DNA of 32,333 bases from the NCBI GenBank assembly GCA_964562425.1, contig CAZLTJ010000015.1, positions 1 to 32,333 of the forward strand, read 5' to 3'. Position 1 is the stretch's first letter, and every line of letters begins with the position of its first letter. The stretch comes from JAUWMV01 sp964562425. GTDB lineage: Bacteria > UBP14 > UBA6098 > B30-G16. The position numbers and the translations under genes were made by a program. Under the pieces are notes generated by a model, which did no database searches, was not told the origin of the DNA, and saw only the letters and a list, made by a program, of their open reading frames with translations. Of the stretch, positions 17,579 to 27,447 are shown piece after piece.

Positions 17579-20455
17579 CTACATTTTTTCTTGAATTTGC
17601 TTTTCTGTGTAAAATTCTATTGTAACTCGTCTATTAATTATTCTACCTTCGGGATTTTTATTATTTCCTATTTCTTTTTTAATAAGTTCGTTATCCTGCC
17701 ATCGAGTTATAATATAAGGCTTATCGGGACCATAACCTTTATAAGTAAACTTTGTGTTATGTCTGCTTAGCCATGCGTTGAGTTCACTGTCGCTTGATAA
17801 TCCCAGTAGATACATCAAATACATTCTAATATTCTGATATTCTTTCTTCGCTCGCTCCTTGGCTAATTCTCGGTTTCTGAAATTCATTCCAATAATATCC
17901 GTATTCCCTGCAACTTCAACCAACATAATTTTCTTAGGTTCAAGTGCTTTCTGGATAAACCTTCTTGCGATATATTCCACACGCGATTCTTGAAATACCG
18001 ACTCCGATTTTCTGGCGTCAAAAAGGAACTGGACCAAGATAAGCGTCTCAAGCTCTCTCTGGATTTTATTAACGTTGACTTTAATAGGCTCGGAAAATCT
18101 GGTTATCTTCTGTCCCAATCTATCAACAATATCCAATCTCACTCGATATTCCATATCGGGTGAAATAAGATTACCATCCTCGTTGCGCCAATCCCAGGGA
18201 ACACCCTCAGGAATATTCCCTGAACCCACAGATAAAACTCTAAATACATCACCATTATCCTCAACAATTGCAACGCAATAGCTGTCAACGCCAGCTTCAA
18301 CATTACTCTTAATAACAACGAAATTCATCTGTTCCGCCAGATATTCGTAGTCTTTTGCTGCCCATTTGCCTTCGATAGGCCGGAATAAAAGTCCCTCACC
18401 AGAAATACCTATTGTAGCTTTGCCTCGTTGTGCTTGAACATCGGTGTTTGCATATATAAATATTCTGCGGTTGAATCGGTTTATAAATTCAGGACCAAGA
18501 ATGTTCTCAAGCGATTTCCGTATGTTAAACGCTCTATCAAATGCCAACATCTCGGTTCTCTTTTCGTTTTCTCCACCAAAACCAGTCACCAGAAATATTA
18601 CCTCAGGATTATTTTCCATAACCTGTTTAATTCTATCTGCCTCACCACGTAAGATTTTCAAAGCCTCCATATCAACTTCAGATGAGTTCTTGTCGAAATA
18701 GATTACAGGCTTCCAGTCCTCAAATCCCTTAACTTTAGCGTACATATATGCACGTCGGTTTTCAGCTTCCGCCAAAGGTTTATCTTCAACAAGATGATCA
18801 TATATCTCTCCGCTTCTGGTTTCTAAGGGATCATATGTTTTTGTGTCACCCAACTTCACCTGATTAAGAATTTTAGGGTCATATTTTATCATAACCGAAC
18901 GAACAGCTTTAGCTCTCGATTTCGCCAACCTTTCACCGAACTCATAAAGCTCACCGTCGCTCTCAGGATTGTAATAACCATAGATATCGATTATTACGTC
19001 CGGATTTTTTGTAAGTCTTTCTCCTATAACGGAAAGTATATACTGGAATCGGTCATCCACAACACTCTCCATAGGATCAAAGAATACAGCTGGAATAATA
19101 GGTTCCTCCTCTCTAATCAATGTAACCTCAGAAATATCAAGTTCAGTTTCAACTGGTGAGGCTTCCCCTTCGGGTAACGCAAAAACAGTGAATTCTACAA
19201 AACCTGTGTTGTTGTGCTCATCGATCTCCTTTATTTCGCCACTGGGTTCTGGAATAGCCAGTCCGTTATCATCAACACTCGCAAATATCTGGTAATAACC
19301 TTTCCCGGGTGGAACGAATTCCCATTCGATTTCGTAATCATCATCTGCGGAAATCCTTTTTCTGATAGTTCTAACAGGTGCTGCTAAAACCCAGCCTTTC
19401 ACAGGGTCCTCGAAATAAAGCGTAACCATAACTTTCTTTACAGTAGCTTCGCTTACATTTTCCACAAGTGCTTTAATGTTAATCGTTTCTCCTATAATTG
19501 CATTTTGCGGATATAAGCTCATTTTTGAGGTTTTAATTACCAAATCGAATAATGGTTTTGGCGGTGGAGCGAGTCGCAAAGTTGCTGATATTTTATGCGA
19601 TGTTGCACCTATTCGTTGAATACCGCTGGTTGGGTATAAAAACGCATAATCTATTTGGAGGTCGATTACTTTTCTATTTCTATACGATGCACCTAATGTT
19701 ATCTCTTCCAGATTTACACCGCTTCTCAAACCAACACTTTTGGTCGCCCAATATTCCACACCGGCTGAGGGTTTTAGGGCTTTCTTGTCGTTAACCTCGT
19801 CACTAAGAAATCGTAAATCGAAAGCCATCAATATATCGTTTCTGAACTTATATGAGGCTCCACCTCTTATAATCAACGGTTCCCGAAGATCCTCACCCAA
19901 GTTCTTGAATGTCATGTCAGGTCGATTAAGGTTCCCGGCATAGGCACCAAAAGTGAGCTTGCTATTAGGTCGCACTAAAAAACCTGCATCCAGTGCATAG
20001 CCAAACTTATCCGATCCGTCATCGAAGAACGGATCATTTTCAGGATTTAATACTGCTTTCCTTAAAACTTTAAAATTAAATCCAAGGTAAATTTTATTTG
20101 ATATGCCCTTTGCATAAGAGAAAGAATATGCGCCATCTTGCCAACGCTCGCTTAAAAGTTGTGATAGAGAAATTCCAATGGAACCGAGCATATCGAAATG
20201 ATGAATGTAAGAGACATAGCCCTCTCCAATGACATCGTTTTCCAGATTCAAAAACAACTTTGAGAACATTCCTGTGACCATTCTGTCCTTAAAAAGCTCC
20301 ATACCAGCTGGATTCCACATTGGAGCAAAACCATCATCAGCCACAGCCACAAATGTTCGTGCCATTCCGAGAGAACGAGGTCCAAATTGGTCGTTTTCTA
20401 ACCCAAACCCAACAGAAAAGAGCATTAACAAAACGATTAAACTTACTTTCTTCAT
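17579..20455 (-). CDS. PorV-like barrel fused to CARDB and three OmpA-like domains
   Basis: 958 residues. A signal peptide (1-18) is followed by RSLGMARTFVAVADDGFAPMWNPAGM (27-52; the N-terminal signature of the PorV/UPF0164 outer-membrane barrels) and barrel strands to about 295. A CARDB domain spans about 303-425. OmpA-like domain 1 is about 452-575 and 2 about 582-686, both degenerate. A FlgD-like Ig domain spans about 705-795. OmpA-like domain 3 is about 805-950, with GNTDIIG (850-856), N.EL..ER and NRRVTIEF (941-948). PorV proteins escort type IX secretion cargo; OmpA domains bind peptidoglycan. Joining them implies an outer-membrane barrel tethered to the cell wall. GGAGG lies 8 bases before the ATG. 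Confidence 0.9.
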   Translation of the reverse strand: MKKVSLIVLLMLFSVGFGLENDQFGPRSLGMARTFVAVADDGFAPMWNPAGMELFKDRMVTGMFSKLFLNLENDVIGEGYVSYIHHFDMLGSIGISLSQLLSERWQDGAYSFSYAKGISNKIYLGFNFKVLRKAVLNPENDPFFDDGSDKFGYALDAGFLVRPNSKLTFGAYAGNLNRPDMTFKNLGEDLREPLIIRGGASYKFRNDILMAFDLRFLSDEVNDKKALKPSAGVEYWATKSVGLRSGVNLEEITLGASYRNRKVIDLQIDYAFLYPTSGIQRIGATSHKISATLRLAPPPKPLFDLVIKTSKMSLYPQNAIIGETINIKALVENVSEATVKKVMVTLYFEDPVKGWVLAAPVRTIRKRISADDDYEIEWEFVPPGKGYYQIFASVDDNGLAIPEPSGEIKEIDEHNNTGFVEFTVFALPEGEASPVETELDISEVTLIREEEPIIPAVFFDPMESVVDDRFQYILSVIGERLTKNPDVIIDIYGYYNPESDGELYEFGERLAKSRAKAVRSVMIKYDPKILNQVKLGDTKTYDPLETRSGEIYDHLVEDKPLAEAENRRAYMYAKVKGFEDWKPVIYFDKNSSEVDMEALKILRGEADRIKQVMENNPEVIFLVTGFGGENEKRTEMLAFDRAFNIRKSLENILGPEFINRFNRRIFIYANTDVQAQRGKATIGISGEGLLFRPIEGKWAAKDYEYLAEQMNFVVIKSNVEAGVDSYCVAIVEDNGDVFRVLSVGSGNIPEGVPWDWRNEDGNLISPDMEYRVRLDIVDRLGQKITRFSEPIKVNVNKIQRELETLILVQFLFDARKSESVFQESRVEYIARRFIQKALEPKKIMLVEVAGNTDIIGMNFRNRELAKERAKKEYQNIRMYLMYLLGLSSDSELNAWLSRHNTKFTYKGYGPDKPYIITRWQDNELIKKEIGNNKNPEGRIINRRVTIEFYTEKQIQEKM

Positions 20456-20957
20456 ATCAAAATCCTCCGAAATTATCGATCTTTTATTTTTATATAGTAA
20501 AACGTATTGTTAGAGCATAAATTTCGCATTATATAAGCATTTTAACCTTCATATGAAAGTGTTTTCTCAGCTTTTCAAAAAATAACAATTCCTTGCAATA
20601 GGAACTCACCTTATCTCCTCGAAGACTGTAAACATTCGAATTCAATGATTTCCGCTCAATATGCTCTATATGTTCTCTTCTATTACAAATATAATAATTA
20701 TAAAATTGAATAGTTGCAATGTTTTTTAGATTCTATGTTTTTTGCATCTAAGTAAAAAATATTTACTTATAATAAATTCTTCTTTTCTTTTCAGATATAA
20801 AAGATTTATTATTTGGACTTACATAATTTCAATGGCTCTTTTTCCACGTTAATATCAATAGATAGAATTTAGTTGTAAAAAACATACATAAGGATATTTT
20901 TAGTAGGGTGGTGAAAATTAAAAGGGTGGTGTTTAATAAACTTATGGAGGGAAAGGT
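20456..20957. other. Divergent intergenic stretch, about 500 bases
   Basis: AT-rich spacer between divergent envelope genes. No ORF with coding character. Near the right end gggtggtg occurs twice (20906-20913 and 20924-20931) 18 bases apart, just upstream of the next start; a third copy lies before the following gene (21972-21979). It should contain promoters for both directions. Confidence 0.5.
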
Positions 20958-21815
20958 ATGCGACTGTTAGTATTGGCAATAGCACTATTATTTATAACTT
21001 CTGCGTTTTCCATTGAATTGGTTCAAGATATGACTGTAAAAAAAATTCAAGAGGGAGAATACATTGTCGAGGATAAGGGTGAGGACCTATTTACCAGCGA
21101 AAATGTGGTTTCAGTAAAACAGTCCTTTTTAATGTCGCTTATTCTTCCCGGATTGGGCGAATTCTATTCAAAAAGCTATATCAAAGCTGCAGGTTTTCTG
21201 GCAACTGAGATCGGTTTATGGGCTGGATTTGCGTATTATATGAATGAATATAATATTAAAGAAGACAACTTTAAAGATTATGCTAATTCTCACTGGATAG
21301 ACAGTGTTTGGCTTGGATGGTACGATAGTTTATGCGCACTCAAGGATACTAACCAACTCGGAATAGAAATATTACCCAGTACTAAGACACAGCAATATTA
21401 TGAGATGATTGGTAAATATGATTGGTTCGTATTTGGATGGGATGATATTATTTCTCGAGATGATTTTGACGATTTAGTAATGCAAACTTTTGAATTAGCC
21501 GCTCCACTGCCGCCGGAGGAAGTTCACAGAGTTCTAGTACGCGATATTCTCTCTAAATTAGAGTCCCCACACCGTGATCATTACACAAAAATGAGAAAAG
21601 ACGCTAACAAACAATATACCGCAGCAAAATACTTTCTCGGAGTCGTTGTGGTAAACCATTTGATATCAGCCTTCGATGCCGCTATTACTGCTAAACGCTC
21701 CAATGATAAGTTATACAAGGGTTTTACAGGTGTTAAAGAGATCGATATCAATGCTCAGTGCGATATTGTGCATGGATTACCCACTCCAAGGTTAACTATG
21801 ACTTTAGTATGGTAA
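20958..21815 (+). CDS. DUF5683-like exported protein (paralogue 1)
   Basis: 285 residues. A signal peptide (about 1-18) is followed by SLILPGLGEFYSKSYIKAAG (about 57-78) and a hydrophobic segment with EIGLWAGFAYYMNEY, the signature of DUF5683-like envelope proteins of the FCB group. A second hydrophobic region near VVVVNHLISAFDAAI (about 235-250) is shared too. The function of this family is unknown; members are usually near secretion or outer-membrane genes. The closest relative in the window is the 221-residue protein at 25440-26105. GGAGG stands about 8-10 bases before the ATG. Confidence 0.75.
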   Translation: MRLLVLAIALLFITSAFSIELVQDMTVKKIQEGEYIVEDKGEDLFTSENVVSVKQSFLMSLILPGLGEFYSKSYIKAAGFLATEIGLWAGFAYYMNEYNIKEDNFKDYANSHWIDSVWLGWYDSLCALKDTNQLGIEILPSTKTQQYYEMIGKYDWFVFGWDDIISRDDFDDLVMQTFELAAPLPPEEVHRVLVRDILSKLESPHRDHYTKMRKDANKQYTAAKYFLGVVVVNHLISAFDAAITAKRSNDKLYKGFTGVKEIDINAQCDIVHGLPTPRLTMTLVW

Positions 21816-22124
21816 TGTTGTCTCATAACTGAATCTGAAATATAGAAAATTCAGCAACAAATTGTTGGATTAATAAATAAATTGAAATCTTTACATTTAT
21901 ACAATGGATAGATTATTGCAGTTATTCAAAAATTTTTAACATTATATTGCAAAAGTTAGATTATAATCTATGGGTGGTGATAGACGTGATGAGAACATGG
22001 TAAATTATAATATCTAATTATTTTGTTTGTTTTTTATTTCAAATCTATCGAACTTATCCTATTATTTATTAAAATTTATCGTTACTTTATTGCATCAAAA
22101 GACTAAGAATCGGAGGTGATAACG
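21816..22124. other. Intergenic stretch within the envelope module
   Basis: About 310 AT-rich bases with no ORF. A 13-base palindrome (CAACAA-A-TTGTTG) lies at 21855-21867 and gggtggtg occurs at 21972-21979. The strong ribosome-binding site of the next gene (GGAGGTGAT) is at 22112-22120. Confidence 0.5.
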
Positions 22125-25100
22125 ATGAAATTTCGTTATCTGGTGTTATTATCAATCATAAGTATCACAATCGGTTTTGCAATTGCAGAACCACTGCTGG
22201 AAAGCATTCCCACTGATCCTATAGCTTATAGAAAATGGAAAATCAACTATGTAAGGGAAAGTCGCGATTTAGGTGACGAAATCGATGCCGATATGCATAC
22301 ATTTGCAACAACTGAACCTATGCTTTGGATAACAGATAATGGCTATGTTCAGGGTATTGTTGATGAGCTAAGCGGAGAGTTCGATGTTGGCGGTGATCCC
22401 AGCGGCACTGGAAGTTATAAAAAGCTAACTTTTTCTTGGCCTCTCACACCGGGTACAGAATGGGTTATGTATTGGGTAGATAGTGTTTGGGCGAAGACTG
22501 CTGCAGGATTACCGGTGACCAGTATTGATTTCAAGAGAGGGGATACGGTTTTTTCTATATGGAACAACTGGCGAGGGGTGAAAATCGAGCAGCAGATATT
22601 ATCAGAGCAACTTGGTGATAGTCCAGGAGACCTCGAAATGGTTAAATTCAAGGCCACAATTACTTGTGCAGATACTCTTTCTCATTGGTTTGGATTAATA
22701 GTTTATTTTGATACAATGCTCGACACCAACGACGGTGCACCCATAAGCACAGCTTTCGGTTATGTGGGAAGACCACAGATTTTCTTCGATACTCTTTCAC
22801 CGGGAATACCGCCTATTTGGCATGCCTATGAACGCACATATCCTCCAGCACCAGTGGATATCGTTGCTACTGGGATTCTGCGAGGTTTTGAGGCTAGGGA
22901 TAATCCGCCTAATGTCTTCTGGTATGGCAATTGGGCGATTTCTTTTGCCAACGGTTGGGCAGATGCAGATTGGATTGCGGATACCACTGGTGGATTCACT
23001 CGAGATACTGCTACAATGGCGAAATGGTATCCAGTTCTTATTAGACCGGGTGATACTTTAGTATATGTTACCTATTACGGTTTAGGTGATGTTGATATGG
23101 GACTTGAATTCAAACATTTTCCTCAAGAGTTCCATCCTGCATGCGGTGATGTTTGTCCTAATCCATTTACAATAGAAGTTATCCTAACTAACGGCAATAC
23201 TGCTGATCTAACAAACGTACATGTGGTTCTCGACTATTTCTCTTCCGGCTTGGAACATATAGGTGGAGCATCAAATCCTTTAACTCTTCCCATGCTTTCC
23301 GGTTTTGGAGGTACTCAAGTTATCGATTGGATTATATCGATTCCAGAAAGCCTTTTTAACGATTCCTTAACATACAATATTTTTGTCTTAACAGAAAAAG
23401 AGACACTTCGGGACACATTTTGGATTTATATTCCTGATGATATTCCTATGGTAACATTCGATAGTTTGGTTTTCAACGAGGAAACCGATTGCGATTCGCA
23501 GAATATAGTCGATGTTTGTTATCACGTTATCACCTGCGATAATCTACCGGTTCATCTCAATTTTTCCGTCTCGATCGACGAAGGTGGCAGCTGGCATTAT
23601 CCAGAGCAATCCAATTTATTACAATGGGAGAATAACATTGGTGATTCTATCGGAACTGGTGTACACTGTTTTAAATGGAATCTCAGCAACGACCTTCCCG
23701 AAACTGAAATCGAAAGCGCTTATGTCAAAATCAGTTATGGAGATTTTGATCTCACTCGAAACCCAATAGAAATAGTTACTAACGGACCCTTGGATTCTAA
23801 GGCTCCCGAGTTAGTCTGGGTCGTTCCGAGCACTCTCCTCTATATAGGTGACACAATGAATGTTAATGTTTCTTTTACCGATATGTTTGGATTGTGGGAT
23901 ATGACATCGATACTAATAGACTATTGTGAGGGTACGGATACATTTATGACCACGGAATCCTTTGAATGGGTTATCCCAACTGTTGAATGCAAAAATGCAC
24001 TTATTTCTATCTCTGCGCAGGATTCATTCTGCAATAGTGCTATCTGGGAACATGAATTCGAAATAAGAATCGCAGGTCGTATTTCAATAGCACTCCCTAA
24101 GATTTTTGGCGTGGCAGGTGAAACAATAGTAATACCTATATACATTGAATATCTCGAACTTCCACGCACAAGTGGAATGAAACTCGATTTCTCTTTGGAC
24201 TCGAAGATTGCAGTTCCTATAGATTTTACACCTGCAGTCATACCAACTCCAAGTGATGTATCCCTCAGTGGTACAGGCGATAACTGGACAATTAACATAG
24301 ATTGGCCTATATCTACTTGGTTTGAAGGTGACCTTTTGGGAACATTAACTCTCGAGATATCGGAAAGCGTTTCTGCAGGTGAATTTACTCCAATAGTTGT
24401 AAATTCTTTCAATGCAGATTTAATGGAGACATCCTGGGAAAACGGTGCAATATTCGTTAATTATACTGTTAACCCTTGGCTTCAAACAATCTATTTCGAG
24501 GACAATACTAAAGTATTTGGGCTAAGCTTTGGTATCGGGTATAGAGCCACAGATGGTTACGATCCTAGTCTGGATATGTTATACCTACCACCGGCTCCTA
24601 CAGAATTGAAGGCATTTTTCGAAATAAATGATCCTCTCTATCCATCCGTAACACAGCTTGCAAGGGACATAAAAGACATCGAACCGATTAACTTGTGGAC
24701 AATATTCGTGGACTATGATAAGCCTGTAATAGTTCACTGGGAACCCGGAATCTTCACCGATGGCGTCTTTATGCTTAACAATGTTATCGATATGAAAGTT
24801 GAAACTCTATACATATCCGAGCCTTACGAAACTCTCTATATTTCTTGGTCAATGCCCGATATGGAGATATCCTCACTTGCAGTGGACTCCGGCTGGAATC
24901 TCGTTTCTCTGCCAACAAGAAATCCAACTAGCGATGCAAAAATAATTTTCCCAGGGATATTGGGACCGTATTCATACAATCAAAGCATTCGTTCGTTTAG
25001 AATTGCCAAAAGAGTTCAACCGGGTGAGAGTTACTGGATATATAGCAATTCTGTTTTCGAAATTCCACTGGTCGGTGATCCAGTAAACGGTTTTACCTGC

Positions 25101-25304
25101 AATGTATTCCAGGGTTGGAATTTCATTGGAGCACCATATAACGTTTTTCCTATTGACAGCATTGTTACATCGGATAGTGTTTCAATAATACAGGTCTCGG
25201 GCTGGGACGGCATGTTCTTCAATACTCCCGACAATCTTGAGCCGACAAAGGGATACATATTCCTTATTAGAAACTCCGGAACTGTGACAATTGGCAAGGA
25301 ATAG
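22125..25304 (+). CDS. Very large secreted beta-sandwich protein
   Basis: 1059 residues from ATG 22125; a GTG nine bases earlier is inside the ribosome-binding site GGAGGTGAT and is not used. A signal peptide (about 1-22) precedes an N-terminal beta-sandwich domain (about 25-315) that resembles the one in the 26323 protein. About 325-430 form a CARDB/DUF11-like Ig domain (CPNPFTIEVILTNGNTADLT). About 655-785 are cohesin-like in strand pattern (GETIVIPIYI, GMKLDFSL, LGTLTLEI). The C-terminus has two related segments, GWNLVSLPTRNP...GESYWIYS and GWNFIGAPYN...KGYIFLI (about 910-1050), a repeat common in secreted proteins of FCB bacteria. No type IX sorting tail. Role unknown: surface adhesion or substrate binding is an inference. 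Confidence 0.75.
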   Translation: MKFRYLVLLSIISITIGFAIAEPLLESIPTDPIAYRKWKINYVRESRDLGDEIDADMHTFATTEPMLWITDNGYVQGIVDELSGEFDVGGDPSGTGSYKKLTFSWPLTPGTEWVMYWVDSVWAKTAAGLPVTSIDFKRGDTVFSIWNNWRGVKIEQQILSEQLGDSPGDLEMVKFKATITCADTLSHWFGLIVYFDTMLDTNDGAPISTAFGYVGRPQIFFDTLSPGIPPIWHAYERTYPPAPVDIVATGILRGFEARDNPPNVFWYGNWAISFANGWADADWIADTTGGFTRDTATMAKWYPVLIRPGDTLVYVTYYGLGDVDMGLEFKHFPQEFHPACGDVCPNPFTIEVILTNGNTADLTNVHVVLDYFSSGLEHIGGASNPLTLPMLSGFGGTQVIDWIISIPESLFNDSLTYNIFVLTEKETLRDTFWIYIPDDIPMVTFDSLVFNEETDCDSQNIVDVCYHVITCDNLPVHLNFSVSIDEGGSWHYPEQSNLLQWENNIGDSIGTGVHCFKWNLSNDLPETEIESAYVKISYGDFDLTRNPIEIVTNGPLDSKAPELVWVVPSTLLYIGDTMNVNVSFTDMFGLWDMTSILIDYCEGTDTFMTTESFEWVIPTVECKNALISISAQDSFCNSAIWEHEFEIRIAGRISIALPKIFGVAGETIVIPIYIEYLELPRTSGMKLDFSLDSKIAVPIDFTPAVIPTPSDVSLSGTGDNWTINIDWPISTWFEGDLLGTLTLEISESVSAGEFTPIVVNSFNADLMETSWENGAIFVNYTVNPWLQTIYFEDNTKVFGLSFGIGYRATDGYDPSLDMLYLPPAPTELKAFFEINDPLYPSVTQLARDIKDIEPINLWTIFVDYDKPVIVHWEPGIFTDGVFMLNNVIDMKVETLYISEPYETLYISWSMPDMEISSLAVDSGWNLVSLPTRNPTSDAKIIFPGILGPYSYNQSIRSFRIAKRVQPGESYWIYSNSVFEIPLVGDPVNGFTCNVFQGWNFIGAPYNVFPIDSIVTSDSVSIIQVSGWDGMFFNTPDNLEPTKGYIFLIRNSGTVTIGKE

Positions 25305-25439
25305 ATTAAATTCATTACTTTGTGTTAAAAAGCCTAATAATTGCAAAAGCTAAAACAGAAAAAGGATATTTCGTTGCTCTCGGTTAATCAAATTTTAGTG
25401 CTGGAAATTATTTAGTGATTCATTATTAGAGAGAATTAT

Positions 25440-26105
25440 ATGAAGTTAAAAATTTTGACTATATTGATCCTATGTTCCGCAGTTTTATTTGGACAGGACA
25501 TTTTCAACGGTCGAGCATATTTTGAGGAAGAGAAGATTGAACGAAAGAGTCTGAGCAAAGCTATAGCATTATCTGTGTTGATACCCGGAGCCGGCGAAAT
25601 ATTTCTCGATTCACCCCGTTCAGGTTATCCATTAATAGCAACGGAAGGTATCATCTGGACATCCGGTGCGGTTTTTTACGTGGAACATAAATGGCGCAAC
25701 GATAGAAGCAAATGGTTTGCTGCTCGATATGCCGACGCAAATCCAAATATAAACGACGATGATTACTACAAAATTGTAGGATTATATCCTAGCCGAAAAA
25801 TGTACAACTTAATTCTTCAACAATTGGGTTACAATATTAATGATCTTCTCGATGAGGAACACAACTGGGAGTGGCTCGAGGAATCACAACAAATAAAATT
25901 CTATGATTTGTGGACCTCATCTAATCGTTCTAAGAGGAACTTTGAATATGCAATAGGTGCAGCTATTCTGAATAGACTTGTTAGCGTTTTAAATGTTCTA
26001 AGAATACATCGCTATGGACCTTCGAAAGTGGCCATTAACACGAGAGCTACCGCTATTCGTGATAGCAATATCGGGATTAGCATCGTGGTTAATTACGAAT
26101 TCTAA
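25440..26105 (+). CDS. DUF5683-like exported protein (paralogue 2)
   Basis: 221 residues. A signal peptide (about 1-19) is followed by SVLIPGAGEIFLDSPRSGYP (about 50-70), then IATEGIIWTSGAVFYVEHKW, and near the C-terminus YAIGAAILNRLVSVLNVLR. Order and spacing match the 285-residue protein at 20958-21815, which has PGLGEFY and a similar C-terminal hydrophobic segment, so they are paralogues. This copy lacks part of the central acidic region. A weak ribosome-binding site (AGAGAG) precedes the ATG. It sits between the two beta-sandwich genes. Confidence 0.74.
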   Translation: MKLKILTILILCSAVLFGQDIFNGRAYFEEEKIERKSLSKAIALSVLIPGAGEIFLDSPRSGYPLIATEGIIWTSGAVFYVEHKWRNDRSKWFAARYADANPNINDDDYYKIVGLYPSRKMYNLILQQLGYNINDLLDEEHNWEWLEESQQIKFYDLWTSSNRSKRNFEYAIGAAILNRLVSVLNVLRIHRYGPSKVAINTRATAIRDSNIGISIVVNYEF

Positions 26106-26322
26106 GGGTTAGTGATTATTTAAAGGAATTCCATTAGATAAAATCAAAATGAATAATACATAAAAAAAAATGAAAATCATTCTTCATTTGGAAAATATAA
26201 AATATGTTGACTACAATATCCTGAATGATTAGTATTTATAATTGTAAATAATTATTAAAAAGTAACTTCTTAAACAAAATGTGAACAGAAGTAATTAGTA
26301 AATTTTTAGTCGAGGAGTTGAT

Positions 26323-27447
26323 ATGAAATTAAGGGAAAATTTTTTAATCGTTATATATGTTGTTATTCTCGCAGGCATTACTATGTCTCATGGAACGATT
26401 ACGCTTAGCAACGCCTTTGTAGCAGTGGTAGCTGATGAAAATACTGGACAATTTACTATAGGAAGATTTAGCCCTACACCTTTCCCGTTGATGCAAGGCT
26501 TTCCCACGGATCCACATTATTCCCATTTCTGTATCAATATTAACAACCTTACTTTTTGCAACGTTCCCGGTATTGGCGACTTGGATTTAACGCTCAGAGA
26601 CCATATGAAGATATATGGCGACAACACAATGTCTGCAGTATGGGTTGTCGGTCCATTTACTGTATGGGAGAAATTTTATATCCTAAGTCCCGATTCGATC
26701 GATCAGTTTATCTATATCGAATATGAAGTGTGGAATGAAACATCCGACAGCAATTGGATTGGTATTTTATCATACAACGACGTGAGAATAGGAGATGTTG
26801 ATGCCCCTCTAATAGAAGCTTTGGGAGACACTTTCAGAACAGAGGAAACGTATCAAGGATCCGGTGTTCCACCATACGTAAATTTCCTGGGGGAGTGGCC
26901 ACCCGATAGTACCAAGATTGCTGTAGCAGTTCCATTCGGTACACGACACCGTCTATATGCGGATGAGATCGCATTAATCGACACAGCAGATAACTCTGCT
27001 GTTAAGTGGGAATATAATGAGCATTCAAGAGTTATAAACGATCTTATTATGATTGTAAGATGGAACCCATTAGAATTAGGCTCTTATGAAAGCTATTTAA
27101 CCGGTTTTTACTACGGTCAATGGGCTGATAGTAAAATTGAGGATCTGCCCGAGAATTTTTTGCCGGCAAGGTTTTTGATTGGTGCACCCTATCCCAATCC
27201 CACTAACGGTAGAACTTCGATACAAATCGAGGTGCTAAAACACTCTCAGATAGTCGATGTACAAGTGCGAGATATCTCAGGGAGAGTTGTTACAGTACTC
27301 TACTCCGGGGAGATGGAACCCGGAAGACAAACTATTTCATGGGATTTAAGATCCCTTGAGGGCAATTTCGTCTCTACAGGAGTGTATTTAATACAAGTCC
27401 TGGCAAATGGAAAAGGCACATCCCGAAAGGTTCTAGTTGTAAAATAA
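26323..27447 (+). CDS. Secreted protein with type IX-like C-terminal sorting domain
   Basis: 374 residues. A signal peptide (about 1-22) is followed by a beta-sandwich-like domain (about 24-265) that seems related to residues 25-315 of the 1059-residue protein (same order of WVVGPFTVWEKF, ND.RIGD and W.PLELGSYESY-type segments). Residues 283-374 form the C-terminal sorting domain: PYPNPTNGRTSIQIE, VQVRDISGRVV, GRQTISWDLR, and G.YLIQVLANGKGTSRKVLVVK. These are the typical PNP...G.Y.....KLVL features recognised by type IX secretion or FlgD-like relatives. GAGGAG lies about 7 bases before the ATG. No T9SS genes are in the window. Confidence 0.82.
   Translation: MKLRENFLIVIYVVILAGITMSHGTITLSNAFVAVVADENTGQFTIGRFSPTPFPLMQGFPTDPHYSHFCININNLTFCNVPGIGDLDLTLRDHMKIYGDNTMSAVWVVGPFTVWEKFYILSPDSIDQFIYIEYEVWNETSDSNWIGILSYNDVRIGDVDAPLIEALGDTFRTEETYQGSGVPPYVNFLGEWPPDSTKIAVAVPFGTRHRLYADEIALIDTADNSAVKWEYNEHSRVINDLIMIVRWNPLELGSYESYLTGFYYGQWADSKIEDLPENFLPARFLIGAPYPNPTNGRTSIQIEVLKHSQIVDVQVRDISGRVVTVLYSGEMEPGRQTISWDLRSLEGNFVSTGVYLIQVLANGKGTSRKVLVVK

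Noticed and set aside
20911..20970. Possible 19-codon leader peptide starting at GTG before the DUF5683-like gene
   Set aside because: It overlaps the start of the gene, has no regulatory codon run and no attenuator hairpin.
23921..24412. 163-codon minus-strand ORF inside the 1059-residue gene
   Set aside because: Antisense of a coding region; no recognisable domain.
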